Origin: JANPIX01 sp031425195
GTDB lineage: Bacteria > Pseudomonadota > Alphaproteobacteria > Rhodobacterales > Rhodobacteraceae
Direction of reading: 5' to 3'
Assembly: GCA_031425195.1 (NCBI GenBank)
Contig: JANPIX010000009.1
Coordinates: forward strand, 62,001 to 126,000
DNA length: 64,000 nt
Under the pieces are notes generated by a model. The model worked only from the letters and a program-made list of their open reading frames with translations, did not search any database and was not told the origin of the DNA. Within the stretch, counting starts at the first letter, position 1. Each line of letters opens with the position of its first letter. Of the stretch, positions 27,430 to 36,876 are shown piece by piece. The position numbers were made by a program, and so were the translations under genes.

Positions 27430-27861
27430 ATGGATGATCTGGATCGAACCATTCTGGCGCTTCTTGGGGCAGATGCACGCATGTCGTTGGCCACTTTGGC
27501 CCGGCGGTTGAAGGTTGCACGGTCGACGGTACAGGCCCGGCTGGAGCGTCTGGAGACGACGGGCGTGATCGCAGGCTACACCCTGAAACTGGGCGAAGCG
27601 GCCCGTGCAGGGCGTCTGCGCGCCGCCGTTCTGCTGACCATCGAACAACGCGCACAGGCGGCAATACTGACGCGGCTCAAGTCTGTTCCAGAGGTGGAAC
27701 GTGCGATCACGACGTCGGGACGTTATGATCTTCTGTTGCAGATCGGCGCGCCGAACACTCAGGTGCTTGATCAGGTGCTGGACCAGATCGAGGCTATGAC
27801 GGGCGTCATGACGACGGAAAGCCTGATTTATCTGACCACGCGGCTTGATCGGGCGGTGTAG
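27430..27861 (+). CDS. Lrp/AsnC-family transcriptional regulator
   Basis: A 143-residue regulator with an N-terminal helix-turn-helix (LDRTILALLGADARMSLATLARRLKVARSTVQARLERLE, read as MSLATLARRLKVARSTVQ for the core) and a C-terminal RAM ligand-binding domain ending in TTRLDRAV. These proteins form octamers and respond to amino acids. Its divergent position next to ornithine decarboxylase suggests it controls amino acid or polyamine metabolism. AAAAAGGA lies upstream of the ATG at a rather long distance. Confidence 0.9.
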   Translation: MDDLDRTILALLGADARMSLATLARRLKVARSTVQARLERLETTGVIAGYTLKLGEAARAGRLRAAVLLTIEQRAQAAILTRLKSVPEVERAITTSGRYDLLLQIGAPNTQVLDQVLDQIEAMTGVMTTESLIYLTTRLDRAV

Positions 27862-27868
27862 GCCCCTT

Positions 27869-28459
27869 TTACGCGCGCTGGCTGCGGGCCAGCATCGTGG
27901 TAACTGCACGATCGCGGTCTTCGGTGGACAGGTTTTTCAAGCCGCGCAGGCGGCCCGCCACCATCAGGTCGGCAACCCCGTGGACCACTGACCACGCCGC
28001 CGCGATCTCTAACTCTGCACCGCCGTTCAGCGTCACCAACTGCGTCAGGTGCTGATAGGCAGCGTCGGCCGCGGCACGCAGATCGGGATGGGAATAGTCG
28101 GGGCGGCCTGATCCAAACATCAGGCGGAACAGCGCAGGCCGCGTCATTGCGAATTCTACATAGCCCACGCCGGACGCCATCAGTTGCGATTCGGGATCGG
28201 GTTTTGCTGCCAATTCCTTTTGCCGCTGGGTTTCAAGAAATCGACGGAACCCTTCGGCGGCAAGCGCGGTGAGCAACCCGTTCGCATCGCGAAAATGATG
28301 GGCCGGGGCCGCATGACTGACACCGGCACGGCGGGCGACCTGCCGCAGCGAAAACGCTTCGACACCCCGCTCGCCCAGTTCGGCTTCGGCCGCAATCAGC
28401 AAGGCAGCGTACAGATCGCCATGATGATAGGGCGATTTCGGGGGGTCAGGTTGTGCCAT
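27869..28459 (-). CDS. TetR-family transcriptional regulator
   Basis: About 196 residues. The N-terminal helix-turn-helix is clear (GVEAFSLRQVARRAGVSHAA), followed by a TetR C-terminal domain of the WHG type (AAWSVVHGVADLMVAGRL). The start at 28459 (MAQPDPPKSPYHHGDL) is a guess; an ATG at 28480 is in frame and neither has a clear ribosome binding site. A perfect inverted repeat 28 bases upstream is a likely autoregulatory operator, shared with the divergent membrane protein genes. Confidence 0.88.
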   Translation of the reverse strand: MAQPDPPKSPYHHGDLYAALLIAAEAELGERGVEAFSLRQVARRAGVSHAAPAHHFRDANGLLTALAAEGFRRFLETQRQKELAAKPDPESQLMASGVGYVEFAMTRPALFRLMFGSGRPDYSHPDLRAAADAAYQHLTQLVTLNGGAELEIAAAWSVVHGVADLMVAGRLRGLKNLSTEDRDRAVTTMLARSQRA

Positions 28460-28486
28460 GGCGTTCGGGTAACAAGCCATTCCGTG

Positions 28487-28511
28487 ACTGTCAAACTTGT
28501 ATCTTGACAGT
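28487..28511. promoter_or_regulatory. Inverted repeat, probable TetR operator
   Basis: Arms ACTGTCAA (28487-28494) and TTGACAGT (28504-28511) are perfect complements separated by nine bases. The site lies between the divergent TetR gene and the two membrane protein genes. TTGACA in each arm could serve as a -35 element, so a bound repressor would block both promoters. Confidence 0.7.
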
Positions 28512-28555
28512 GGATAGATATACGGACACGCTTTGGCAACCTTGGGGAGAATGCA

Positions 28556-28996
28556 ATGACACCTGACGCCTTTTTCCAGTTTTCGGGACCAATCGCGATG
28601 ACGGGCTGGCTCGCGCTCGTCCTGTCGCCGCTGATCCCCCGGGCAAGCCAGATCCTTGCGGGCATCATCGTTCCCGTGATCCTGTCAATCGCCTACACCG
28701 CCCTGATCCTTGCCCATTGGGCGGATGCACCCGGCGGTTTCGGATCGCTTGCCGATGTCATGGCCCTGTTCGCGGATCCGCCTATCGCCTTGGCGGGCTG
28801 GGTCCATTACCTCGCGTTCGACTTGCTTGTTGGGGCGTGGATTGCCCGCACCGCCCGCCGCGAAGGGATCGCACATCTGTTTATCCTGCCTTTCCTTGCG
28901 CTCACGTTTCTGTTCGGACCTGCCGGTTTTCTGGGGTTCATGGCACTTCGTGCGACCTTTTCCATGGGTCGCCAAACAGCAAAGGACATCGCATGA
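28556..28996 (+). CDS. ABA4-like (DUF4281) membrane protein
   Basis: A 146-residue protein with four hydrophobic segments and the motif HYLAFDLLVGAWIARTARREG followed by a hydrophobic FGPAGFLGF, which is characteristic of DUF4281 proteins related to plant ABA4 (neoxanthin synthesis). The bacterial function is not established. The HYLAFD and FGPAGF sequences are the main support. It starts after GGGGAGA and overlaps the next gene by four bases (ATGA). It is divergent from a TetR gene and probably repressed by it. Confidence 0.8.
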   Translation: MTPDAFFQFSGPIAMTGWLALVLSPLIPRASQILAGIIVPVILSIAYTALILAHWADAPGGFGSLADVMALFADPPIALAGWVHYLAFDLLVGAWIARTARREGIAHLFILPFLALTFLFGPAGFLGFMALRATFSMGRQTAKDIA

Positions 28997-29820
28997 CCCT
29001 GTCGATACCGGCCCGTCAGGGCGATACGATCAATCTGGCGCGGGTCTGGCGCGATGCACCGGCGTTCACCGGCATGGCGGTGCTGACCTCGCTTGCCCTT
29101 GTTCCGCTGTTTGCGGCCATGGCGCTCGACGTGCGGGTATTTCAGGGTGACAACGTGTGGCTCAAGCCTGTCAAGTTTCACCTGGCATTGGGCATTTATC
29201 TGTTCAGTCTTGCCTTTTTCGCCCGTTATCTGCCCCGAACCATGATCAATGGCCGTGCGTGGCGCGTTTATGCGGCCGTCGTGTGCTTCGCCATCTTGGC
29301 CGAATTGGTGGCCATCGGAGGGGCAGCAAGCCTGGGTATCGCATCGCATTTCAATTCGTCGACGCCGACGATGGTGGTGGTTTATGCCCTGATGGGCGTT
29401 GGTGCCGTTACCCTGACGTCAGCCAGCCTTGTTATGGGTGTGGGGATCTGGCGGAACCGAACCACCATGCTGGCCCCGGCGCTGCACCTGTCAATCGCGC
29501 TTGGGCTTGTCCTGACCTTCGTGCTGACGATGATCGTGGCGGGGTATCTGTCATCGAACAACGGGCATTTTGTGGGTGTGCCGACAACGGGTGCCGTCGT
29601 GCCGATACTGGGTTGGTCCCGGGAAGTCGGCGATCTGCGCGCCGCGCATTTCGTGGCGACCCACGCGCTTCACGGGTTGCCGCTCATCGGTTGGCTGGCC
29701 GTGCGGTTCATGGCACCGCGCCGGGCTGTTCTGACAGTCTGGGCGGGGGCCGCCCTGTATGCCGGGCTGGTTCTGGCGCTGTTCAATCAGGCCCTGTCCG
29801 GCCTGCCCGTGATCGGCTGA
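28993..29820 (+). CDS. Multispanning membrane protein of unknown function
   Basis: A 275-residue protein with about seven hydrophobic segments. It starts at an ATG that overlaps the stop of the ABA4-like gene. Visible features are DNVWLKPVKFHLALGIY near residue 55, a conserved-looking WSREVGDLRAAHFVATHALHGLP near residue 215, and histidines in HFVATHALHG that could bind metal or heme. I do not recognise a named family with certainty. The coupling to the DUF4281 gene and shared TetR operator suggest the two proteins act together in the membrane. Confidence 0.75.
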   Translation: MTLSIPARQGDTINLARVWRDAPAFTGMAVLTSLALVPLFAAMALDVRVFQGDNVWLKPVKFHLALGIYLFSLAFFARYLPRTMINGRAWRVYAAVVCFAILAELVAIGGAASLGIASHFNSSTPTMVVVYALMGVGAVTLTSASLVMGVGIWRNRTTMLAPALHLSIALGLVLTFVLTMIVAGYLSSNNGHFVGVPTTGAVVPILGWSREVGDLRAAHFVATHALHGLPLIGWLAVRFMAPRRAVLTVWAGAALYAGLVLALFNQALSGLPVIG

Positions 29821-29897
29821 ACCGTGGCGCAATCGCTGCTTTTCCTTTGGTCTGCGGCAAGCTAGAACCCCGAGCGATACAGCCCGGGAACAATAGA

Positions 29898-32800
29898 ATG
29901 CCGATGGAAAAGACCTTTGATGCCACCACCGCCGAGCCGCGCCTTTATGCGGCCTGGGAAGAGGCCGGGGCCTTTGCGGCGGGGGCCAACGCCAAGCCGG
30001 GGGCCGAGCCGTTTTCCATCATGATCCCGCCGCCGAACGTGACCGGCAGCCTGCACATGGGCCATGCGTTCAACAACACGCTGCAGGATATTCTGGTCCG
30101 CTGGCACCGGATGCGCGGGTTCGACACGCTTTGGCAGCCGGGCACCGATCACGCCGGGATCGCCACCCAGATGGTGGTCGAACGGGAGTTGGCCAAGACT
30201 GGCAACAAGGGGCGGCGTGAACTCGGGCGTCCGGCCTTTATCGAAAAGGTCTGGGAACAGAAGGCGAAGTCCGAAGCGACGATCTTGGGCCAGTTGAAAC
30301 GCCTTGGCGCGTCTTGTGACTGGTCGCGCACCGCGTTTACGATGGACGAAAATTTCCATGACGCGGTAATCAAGGTCTTTGTCGACATGTACGGCAAGGG
30401 GCTGATCTATCGCGGCAAGCGGCTGGTGAACTGGGACCCGCATTTTGAAACGGCGATTTCCGACCTCGAGGTGGAGAATATCGAAGTCGACGGCCACATG
30501 TGGCATTTCAAATACCGTCTGGCCGGTGGCGAAACCTATGAATATGTGGAAAAGGATGCCAAGGGCGCGGTGAGCCTGCGCGAAACGCGCGATTATATCA
30601 GCATCGCGACGACCCGGCCTGAGACGATGCTTGGCGACGGCGCGGTGGCCGTGCACCCGTCTGACACGCGCTATGCGCCCATCGTGGGCAAGATGGTGCA
30701 TTTGCCCCTGTGCGACCGTCTGATCCCGATCATCGTCGACGAATACCCCGATCCGAATTTCGGTTCTGGTGCCGTCAAGATCACCGGGGCCCATGATTTC
30801 AACGACTATCAGGTGGCGAAACGCGCAGGCCTGCCGATGTACCGCCTTATGGACACGCGCGGCTTCATGCGGGCGGACGGGGCGGCATATGATGACGCCG
30901 TGACCCGCGCACGCGAAATTGCGGCGGGGTCGCCGACCGATGAAAACGAGGTCGACACCCTGAACCTTGTTCCCGAAAAGTATCGCGGGCTGGACCGGTT
31001 CGAGGCGCGCAAACTGGTGGTTGCCGATATCAACGCCGCAGGGCTAGCCGTCACGACATTGGTGAAATCCATCGACGCAGACACGGGTTCGGAACACCTG
31101 ACGCTGGAGCCGGTGGTCGAGGCTAAAAAGATCATGCAGCCGTTCGGGGATCGATCAAAAGTCGTCATCGAACCGATGCTGACTGACCAGTGGTTTGTGG
31201 ATACGGCGAAGATCGTGCAGCCTGCGATTGATGCGGTGCGCAATGGCGATACCGTGATTTTGCCGGAGCGGGATGCGAAGGTGTATTTTCACTGGCTGGA
31301 GAATATCGAGCCTTGGTGTATTTCCCGGCAGTTGTGGTGGGGGCACCAGATTCCGGTTTGGTATGGGCCAACTGTCCGGGAAAATGGCTCATTGAACGCA
31401 AAAGAAATGCGCGCATTTTGCTATGCAAACGAAGCAGAAATGATTGAGGCGGCTGGAGCTTATTACCCCAGCAAATACACAATCACAGTCGATGCAGACC
31501 GAGTTTCACAGGTTCATCTTGATGGGATGAGGGATCAGCCAGTTGTTGGTCAGGGCGTCAATATTCATTCGCAGTCTGGTGAAAACCAGTATGATGAATA
31601 TGTCTTAATGACGCGCGACGCCGACGTCCTAGACACATGGTTCTCCTCCGGTCTCTGGCCCATTGGCACACTCGGCTGGCCGGAACAGACCCCGGAACTG
31701 GCAAAGTATTTCCCCACCTCCACCCTCGTCACCGGGTTTGACATCATCTTCTTCTGGGTCGCCCGGATGATGATGATGCAGCTTGCCGTGGTCAATCAAG
31801 TTCCCTTCAAGACCGTGTATGTTCATGCCCTCGTCCGTGACGAAAAGGGCAAGAAGATGAGCAAATCTTTGGGCAACGTGCTCGACCCGCTTGACCTGAT
31901 CGACGAATACGGCTGCGACGCCGTGCGTTTTACCTTGACCGCCATGGCCGCCATGGGGCGTGACCTGAAGCTGTCGACGCAGCGCATCGCGGGGTATCGC
32001 AACTTTGGCACCAAACTTTGGAATGCCTGCCGCTTTGCCGAGATGAACGGGGTCTGGCAGGATCACGCCACCGGCCCTGCCCCCACCCCCACGGCGACCG
32101 TGAACCGCTGGATCATCGGCGAATGTGCCAAGACACTGGCCGAGGTGGACGCCGCCCTTGCCGACTACCGGTTCGATCAGGCGGCAAATGCGCTTTACAC
32201 GCTGGTCTGGGGTCAAGTCTGCGATTGGTATGTGGAATTTGCAAAACCCCTGTTCGACGGGGAATTCGCCGCCGAAACCCGCCAGACGATGGCCTGGGTG
32301 CTGGATCAGTGCATGATCCTTCTGCATCCCATCATGCCCTTTGTGACCGAAGAATTGTGGGCGACCACGGGGGCGCGCCAGAAAATGCTGATCCACACCG
32401 ATTGGCCCGCCTATGGCACGGACTGCATCGATCCCGCCGCCGACCGGGAAATGACCTGGGTCACGACCTTGATCGACGAGGTCCGCTCGGCCCGCACGCA
32501 GATGCATGTGCCTGCCGGATTGAAACTCGAAACCCTGTCGATCACCATGACGGACGAGGCGCGCGGCGCATGGACGCGGAACGAGGCGCTGATCCGCCGT
32601 CTGGCCCGCATCGAAAGCCTGACGGATGCACCTGCGGCCCCGAAGGGCGCGATCACGGTCGCGGTTGAGGGTGCCACCTTTGCCATTCCGCTGGCGGGTA
32701 TCATCGATGTGGCGGAAGAACAGGCGCGGCTGTCCAAGACGCTTGAAAAACTGCAAAAGGAGATCGGTGGGCTGAAAGGGCGGCTTGGGAACCCAAATTT

Positions 32801-32915
32801 CGTGGCCTCTGCCCCCGAAGAAGTGGTGGACGAGGCCCGCACCAATCTGGAGGCGCGTCAGTCCGAGGCGGCCACCTTGTCTGCCGCATTGAAACGGCTT
32901 GCCGAAATGGTCTGA
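29898..32915 (+). CDS. valS: Valyl-tRNA synthetase, with an unusual insert
   Basis: A 1005-residue class I synthetase. The HIGH motif is HMGH at residues 53-56, the editing-domain region is present, the signature DVLDTWFSSGLW follows, and the KMSKS motif reads KKMSKSLGNV. The C-terminal tRNA-binding coiled coil (ARLSKTLEKLQKEIGGLKG) is complete. Between VWYGP and DVLDTWFSS the protein has about 86 residues where Escherichia coli ValS has about 31. That stretch (31371-31610) is about 44% GC, far below its surroundings. The frame stays open, so the gene is probably functional. The start ATG has GGGAA upstream. Confidence 0.96.
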   Translation: MPMEKTFDATTAEPRLYAAWEEAGAFAAGANAKPGAEPFSIMIPPPNVTGSLHMGHAFNNTLQDILVRWHRMRGFDTLWQPGTDHAGIATQMVVERELAKTGNKGRRELGRPAFIEKVWEQKAKSEATILGQLKRLGASCDWSRTAFTMDENFHDAVIKVFVDMYGKGLIYRGKRLVNWDPHFETAISDLEVENIEVDGHMWHFKYRLAGGETYEYVEKDAKGAVSLRETRDYISIATTRPETMLGDGAVAVHPSDTRYAPIVGKMVHLPLCDRLIPIIVDEYPDPNFGSGAVKITGAHDFNDYQVAKRAGLPMYRLMDTRGFMRADGAAYDDAVTRAREIAAGSPTDENEVDTLNLVPEKYRGLDRFEARKLVVADINAAGLAVTTLVKSIDADTGSEHLTLEPVVEAKKIMQPFGDRSKVVIEPMLTDQWFVDTAKIVQPAIDAVRNGDTVILPERDAKVYFHWLENIEPWCISRQLWWGHQIPVWYGPTVRENGSLNAKEMRAFCYANEAEMIEAAGAYYPSKYTITVDADRVSQVHLDGMRDQPVVGQGVNIHSQSGENQYDEYVLMTRDADVLDTWFSSGLWPIGTLGWPEQTPELAKYFPTSTLVTGFDIIFFWVARMMMMQLAVVNQVPFKTVYVHALVRDEKGKKMSKSLGNVLDPLDLIDEYGCDAVRFTLTAMAAMGRDLKLSTQRIAGYRNFGTKLWNACRFAEMNGVWQDHATGPAPTPTATVNRWIIGECAKTLAEVDAALADYRFDQAANALYTLVWGQVCDWYVEFAKPLFDGEFAAETRQTMAWVLDQCMILLHPIMPFVTEELWATTGARQKMLIHTDWPAYGTDCIDPAADREMTWVTTLIDEVRSARTQMHVPAGLKLETLSITMTDEARGAWTRNEALIRRLARIESLTDAPAAPKGAITVAVEGATFAIPLAGIIDVAEEQARLSKTLEKLQKEIGGLKGRLGNPNFVASAPEEVVDEARTNLEARQSEAATLSAALKRLAEMV

Positions 32916-32990
32916 CCCCGACATCTTGCCGCGACTGCTCCTGGGGCCGGAGTCGACACCCCGGCACTGTCAGCATACCCGAGGACATTC

Positions 32991-34085
32991 ATGCTCACCC
33001 CCCTTGCCGCCTCATTACCCGGCACCGTGCCCTTCACCGGGCCCGAAGCGTTGGAGCGGCAATCCGGCATCTTGTTCCGCGCACGGCTTGGCGCCAACGA
33101 ATCCCTGTTCGGCCCCTCGCCCCGGGCCGTCGCCGCTATGGCGCAGGCGGCGACTGAGGTGTGGAAATACGGTGATCCCGAATGTCACGACCTGCGCCAA
33201 GGCATCGCGGCGCACCACGGCATCGACCCTGCGCATGTCATCGTGGGCGAGGGGATTGACGGGTTGCTTGGCCTGCTTGTGCGGCTGACTGTGGCGGCGG
33301 GCGACGCGGTTGTGACATCGGACGGGGCCTATCCCACCTTCAACTTTCATGTGACCGGGTTCGGCGGGCATTTGCACAAGGTGCCTTACAGCCACGACTG
33401 CGAAGACCCCGTTGCCCTGATTGAAAAGGCACGGGCCGTGGGGGCAAAGCTGATTTACCTTGCCAACCCCGACAATCCGATGGGAAGCCACCATCCGGCA
33501 GAGGTGATCCAACGGATGATCGAGGCTGTCCCGCAGGGCTGCCTTCTTGTGCTGGACGAAGCCTATGTCGATCTTGCGCCCCCGGGCACCGCCCCGCCGC
33601 TCGCCCCGCATGACGCGCGGGTCATCCGTTTCCGTACCTTTTCCAAGGCGCATGGTTTGGCGGGGCTTCGCGTCGGCTACGGAATGGCCACGCCCGACCT
33701 CGTGGCTGCCTTTGAGAAGGTCCGCAACCATTTCGGGCTGGGACGCATTGCGCAGGCGGGGGCACTTGCTGCATTGCAGGACAGGGACTGGCTGGCCGAG
33801 GTTCAGGCACGTGGTCAACAGGCGCGGTTGCGCGTCAGGCAAATTGCGGGCGACAACGGGCTGTTAGTGCTGCCGTCTGCCACGAACTTTGTGACTGTGG
33901 ATTGTGGTCAGACAGGCACCTTCGCGCGCGCCGTGCTGCGGGAACTTGGCCTGCGCGGCGTGTTCGTCCGCATTCCGGGGGTGGCCCCGCTTGACCGGTG
34001 CATCCGCATCAGCCTTGGCGACGATGCGGCACTGGATATTCTTGCAGAAACACTGCCCGCCGCGCTGGCAGCAGCGCGGGGCTGA
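32991..34085 (+). CDS. Histidinol-phosphate aminotransferase-like PLP enzyme
   Basis: A 364-residue fold-I aminotransferase. It has LGANESLFGPSP, the substrate/phosphate region YGDPECHDLRQGIAAHHG, NPDNPMGSHH, the DEAYVDL segment and the PLP lysine in RTFSKAHGLAGLRVGYG. The family is closest to HisC, but many genomes of this group also carry a separate hisC, so the amino acid acceptor may be another, for example phenylalanine or tyrosine. GAGGACATTC precedes the ATG. It follows valS on the same strand and converges with the next gene with no gap. Confidence 0.85.
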   Translation: MLTPLAASLPGTVPFTGPEALERQSGILFRARLGANESLFGPSPRAVAAMAQAATEVWKYGDPECHDLRQGIAAHHGIDPAHVIVGEGIDGLLGLLVRLTVAAGDAVVTSDGAYPTFNFHVTGFGGHLHKVPYSHDCEDPVALIEKARAVGAKLIYLANPDNPMGSHHPAEVIQRMIEAVPQGCLLVLDEAYVDLAPPGTAPPLAPHDARVIRFRTFSKAHGLAGLRVGYGMATPDLVAAFEKVRNHFGLGRIAQAGALAALQDRDWLAEVQARGQQARLRVRQIAGDNGLLVLPSATNFVTVDCGQTGTFARAVLRELGLRGVFVRIPGVAPLDRCIRISLGDDAALDILAETLPAALAAARG

Positions 34086-34481
34086 TCATTCGGCAGCAAG
34101 TTCCGGGCGCACGGGTCCGACGGCAGGTGCATGGCCGGCAGGAACCTCGGCAGCGCCAAGACGGGGCACCAGCGGTTCTGCCATCATGGGCACCTGCGCC
34201 GTCAACAAGGGGGATGCGACTGATGGATCCGCAGCCTGCCCTGCCACAACGATGGCCCGGCGAAAGATCAGCATGTTCTGGAACACCGTCGTCTTGCCGG
34301 TGAAACCAACCCGTTCTTCGCACGGCAGCGTATCTGCGCGAAGGTATTCCCAGCCTTCACGTGCAAGGTCGTTCATCACGCCTGACAGGGCCACGGCAAA
34401 CCGGTCGGCCGTCGTCTTGGCCCCGCGCGCCTTTTCACCACGCATCGGGGCCGGGATCACCTTGTATTCGAACTGTGCCAT
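34086..34481 (-). CDS. DUF4177 domain protein
   Basis: A 131-residue protein starting MAQFEYKVIPAP; the ATG at 34481 has GAGGG six to nine bases upstream, so a longer frame to 34511 was not used. The N-terminal half matches the small DUF4177 fold (FEYKVIPAP, LAREGWEYLRADTLPC). The C-terminal half is a low-complexity Pro/Ala/Val tail. Function is unknown. Its stop touches the stop of the convergent aminotransferase. Confidence 0.7.
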   Translation of the reverse strand: MAQFEYKVIPAPMRGEKARGAKTTADRFAVALSGVMNDLAREGWEYLRADTLPCEERVGFTGKTTVFQNMLIFRRAIVVAGQAADPSVASPLLTAQVPMMAEPLVPRLGAAEVPAGHAPAVGPVRPELAAE

Positions 34482-34584
34482 GCTGCCCTCATCGGAGTTG
34501 ATCTTCAGCATATAAAGGTTCTGGCCTCAGCGCCAAGTAGGCAACCAACACTTCGGCGCGCCTTTGCCCATCGGCACGGCTGCG

Positions 34585-36096
34585 TCACAGGCCGAGCTTG
34601 CGCGCCACCAGATCGTTCACGGCGGCGGGGTTGGCCTTGCCGCCTGTCGATTTGATCACCTGACCCACAAACCATCCTGCCAGTTTCGGGTTCGCCTGCG
34701 CTTTGGCCACCTGTTCCGGGTTGGCCGCAATCATCGCATCGACTGCCGCCTCGATCGCGCCCATGTCGGTGACCTGTTTCATGCCACGCGACGCCGCAAG
34801 GTCGGCAGGATCACCGCCCTCGGTCCACAGGATTTCGAACAGGTCCTTGGCCATCTTGCCCGAAATCTCGCCCGAGGCGATCAGGTCCAGAACACCGCCC
34901 AGTTGCGCGGTGGAGACGGGACTGTCGGCAATGCCAAGGCTTTGCTTGTTCAACCGCCCGAAAAGTTCGTTGATGACCCAGTTGGCTGCCTGCTTGCCAT
35001 CGCGCCCTTTGGCCACGGCCTCGAAGAACGCTGCCGCTTCGACTTCGGCGGTCAGGACGTTGGCATCGTAATCGGTCAGACCGAAATCGCCCATGAACCG
35101 CGCCTTTTTCGCATCGGGCAGTTCCGGCATGCGCGCGGCAATGTCATCGACCCAGGCCTGCTCGATTTCCAGCGGCAGAAGATCAGGGTCGGGGAAATAG
35201 CGGTAATCATGCGCCTCTTCCTTGGAGCGCATCGACCGGGTTTCGCCCTTGTCAGGGTCGTAAAGCCGGGTTTCCTGCAACACGCTGCCGCCATCTTCCA
35301 GAATGGCGATCTGGCGTCGCGCTTCAAAGTCAATTGCTGCCTGAATGAACCGCATGGAGTTCATGTTCTTGATCTCGCAGCGTGTACCCAGATGGGCAAA
35401 GTCCTGCGTTGCCTCATACTTTTCATACTGGCCGGGTCTGCAGACCGAAACGTTGACGTCTGCACGCAGGTTGCCGTTTTGCATGTTGCCGTCGCAGGTG
35501 CCAAGATAGCGCAGGATCTGGCGCATCTTCACGACATAGGCCGCCGCTTCTTCGGGGCCACGGATATCGGGGCGGCTGACGATTTCCATCAACGCCACAC
35601 CGGTGCGGTTGAAGTCGACAAATGAAAGGGCGGGGTCCATGTCGTGAATGGATTTGCCGGCGTCCTGTTCCAGATGGATCCGTTCGATCCGCACCCGCCG
35701 GGCCACGCCGGGGGCCATGTCGACGATCACTTCGCCCTCGCCGACAATGGGGTGGTACAGCTGGCTGATCTGATAGCCTTGAGGCAGGTCGGGATAGAAA
35801 TAGTTCTTGCGGTCGAAAGCCGACCGAAGATTGATCTGTGCCTTGAGGCCAAGCCCGGATCGAACCGCCTGTTCGATGCAAAACTCGTTGATCACCGGCA
35901 ACATGCCCGGCATCGCCGCATCCACAAAGGCGACGTTGGAGTTCGGTTCGGCCCCGACGGCGGTTGACGCGCCCGAGAACAGTTTGGCGTTTGATGCCAC
36001 CTGTGCATGGATTTCCATGCCAATCACCAGTTCCCAGTCGCCTGTCAAACCTGCGATCACCTTGGGTTTCGGCGCGGTCGTGGTCAGGTCCAGCAT
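34585..36096 (-). CDS. gatB: Aspartyl/glutamyl-tRNA(Asn/Gln) amidotransferase subunit B
   Basis: A 503-residue protein with the usual GatB start region WELVIGMEIHAQV, KNYFYPDLPQGYQISQLY, and a C-terminal YqeY-like tail that ends VNDLVARKLGL. GatB holds the mischarged Glu-tRNA(Gln) or Asp-tRNA(Asn) and phosphorylates it before amidation by GatA-derived ammonia. The start at 36096 has GGGAGAAG upstream; the open frame runs on to 36777 but the extra part looks non-coding. gatA and gatC are not adjacent, which is common in this group. Confidence 0.96.
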   Translation of the reverse strand: MLDLTTTAPKPKVIAGLTGDWELVIGMEIHAQVASNAKLFSGASTAVGAEPNSNVAFVDAAMPGMLPVINEFCIEQAVRSGLGLKAQINLRSAFDRKNYFYPDLPQGYQISQLYHPIVGEGEVIVDMAPGVARRVRIERIHLEQDAGKSIHDMDPALSFVDFNRTGVALMEIVSRPDIRGPEEAAAYVVKMRQILRYLGTCDGNMQNGNLRADVNVSVCRPGQYEKYEATQDFAHLGTRCEIKNMNSMRFIQAAIDFEARRQIAILEDGGSVLQETRLYDPDKGETRSMRSKEEAHDYRYFPDPDLLPLEIEQAWVDDIAARMPELPDAKKARFMGDFGLTDYDANVLTAEVEAAAFFEAVAKGRDGKQAANWVINELFGRLNKQSLGIADSPVSTAQLGGVLDLIASGEISGKMAKDLFEILWTEGGDPADLAASRGMKQVTDMGAIEAAVDAMIAANPEQVAKAQANPKLAGWFVGQVIKSTGGKANPAAVNDLVARKLGL

Positions 36097-36264
36097 CGTC
36101 TTCTCCCGTCGATATGCCTGTCTTTCTAGGCAGACGGGGGCGTCGGGGCAAGGGCCGGAGTCGCGGATTTCCGCCCAGTAAAGGGGGTGCGGGTTGCCAG
36201 ACGGCATCAGGTTTTCGTAAAGGCAAGTGTGTGCTGTTGACGTAACAACAAAAAGGGGCCTGCC

Positions 36265-36873
36265 ATGCCCTCCATGTCTGCCCTGACCCTTGCCTTGGTG
36301 GCCTGTATTCCGCTGTTGGGATGCACCGACCTTAGCCTTGCTAACTCGAAACCCGAAGTGACCTCGGTCGCACCAGAAATGGGATGGGACCATCGCCCCG
36401 AAGCACCGGAGTGGACGCAAAAGACCCTGCTTGCCGTGGCCGAAGAAGATCCCGAACTTGCCTTGTCCATTCCCCAGGATATCGGCCAATGGTGCCCCGC
36501 CTATGCCAAGGCGGAACTGCCACAAAGGCGGGCGTTCTGGGCAGGACTTTTGTCTGCCGTGGCAAAGTATGAAAGCACCTGGAACCCGGCTGCGGCTGGG
36601 GGCGGCGGCCGTTACATCGGGTTGATGCAGATTTCCCCTGCCACGGCGCGCAATTTCGGCTGCGATGCGACAAGCGCTCAGGCGCTCAAGGACGGGGCGG
36701 CCAACCTGTCTTGCGCCGTCGATATTGCTGCGGTTCAGGTGGGTCAGGACAACACTGTGGCAGGCAATGGCCGGCAAGGCATGGCACGTGACTGGATGCC
36801 GTTCCGCAACGCGTCCAAACGTGCGCAGATGGCAGCCTGGACCAGCCAGCAGGACTATTGCCAGGCGGGCTGA
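36265..36873 (+). CDS. Lytic transglycosylase-like lipoprotein (SLT domain)
   Basis: A 202-residue protein with a short hydrophobic leader ending in a lipobox-like LLGC near residue 20, so it is probably an envelope lipoprotein. The SLT/lysozyme-like fold is seen from AVAKYESTWNP, with the catalytic Glu, to YIGLMQISPATARNFGC. Such enzymes cut peptidoglycan glycan strands. The protein is short and carries only this one domain. It is divergent from gatB and convergent with proA. Confidence 0.85.
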   Translation: MPSMSALTLALVACIPLLGCTDLSLANSKPEVTSVAPEMGWDHRPEAPEWTQKTLLAVAEEDPELALSIPQDIGQWCPAYAKAELPQRRAFWAGLLSAVAKYESTWNPAAAGGGGRYIGLMQISPATARNFGCDATSAQALKDGAANLSCAVDIAAVQVGQDNTVAGNGRQGMARDWMPFRNASKRAQMAAWTSQQDYCQAG

Positions 36874-36876
36874 CCG

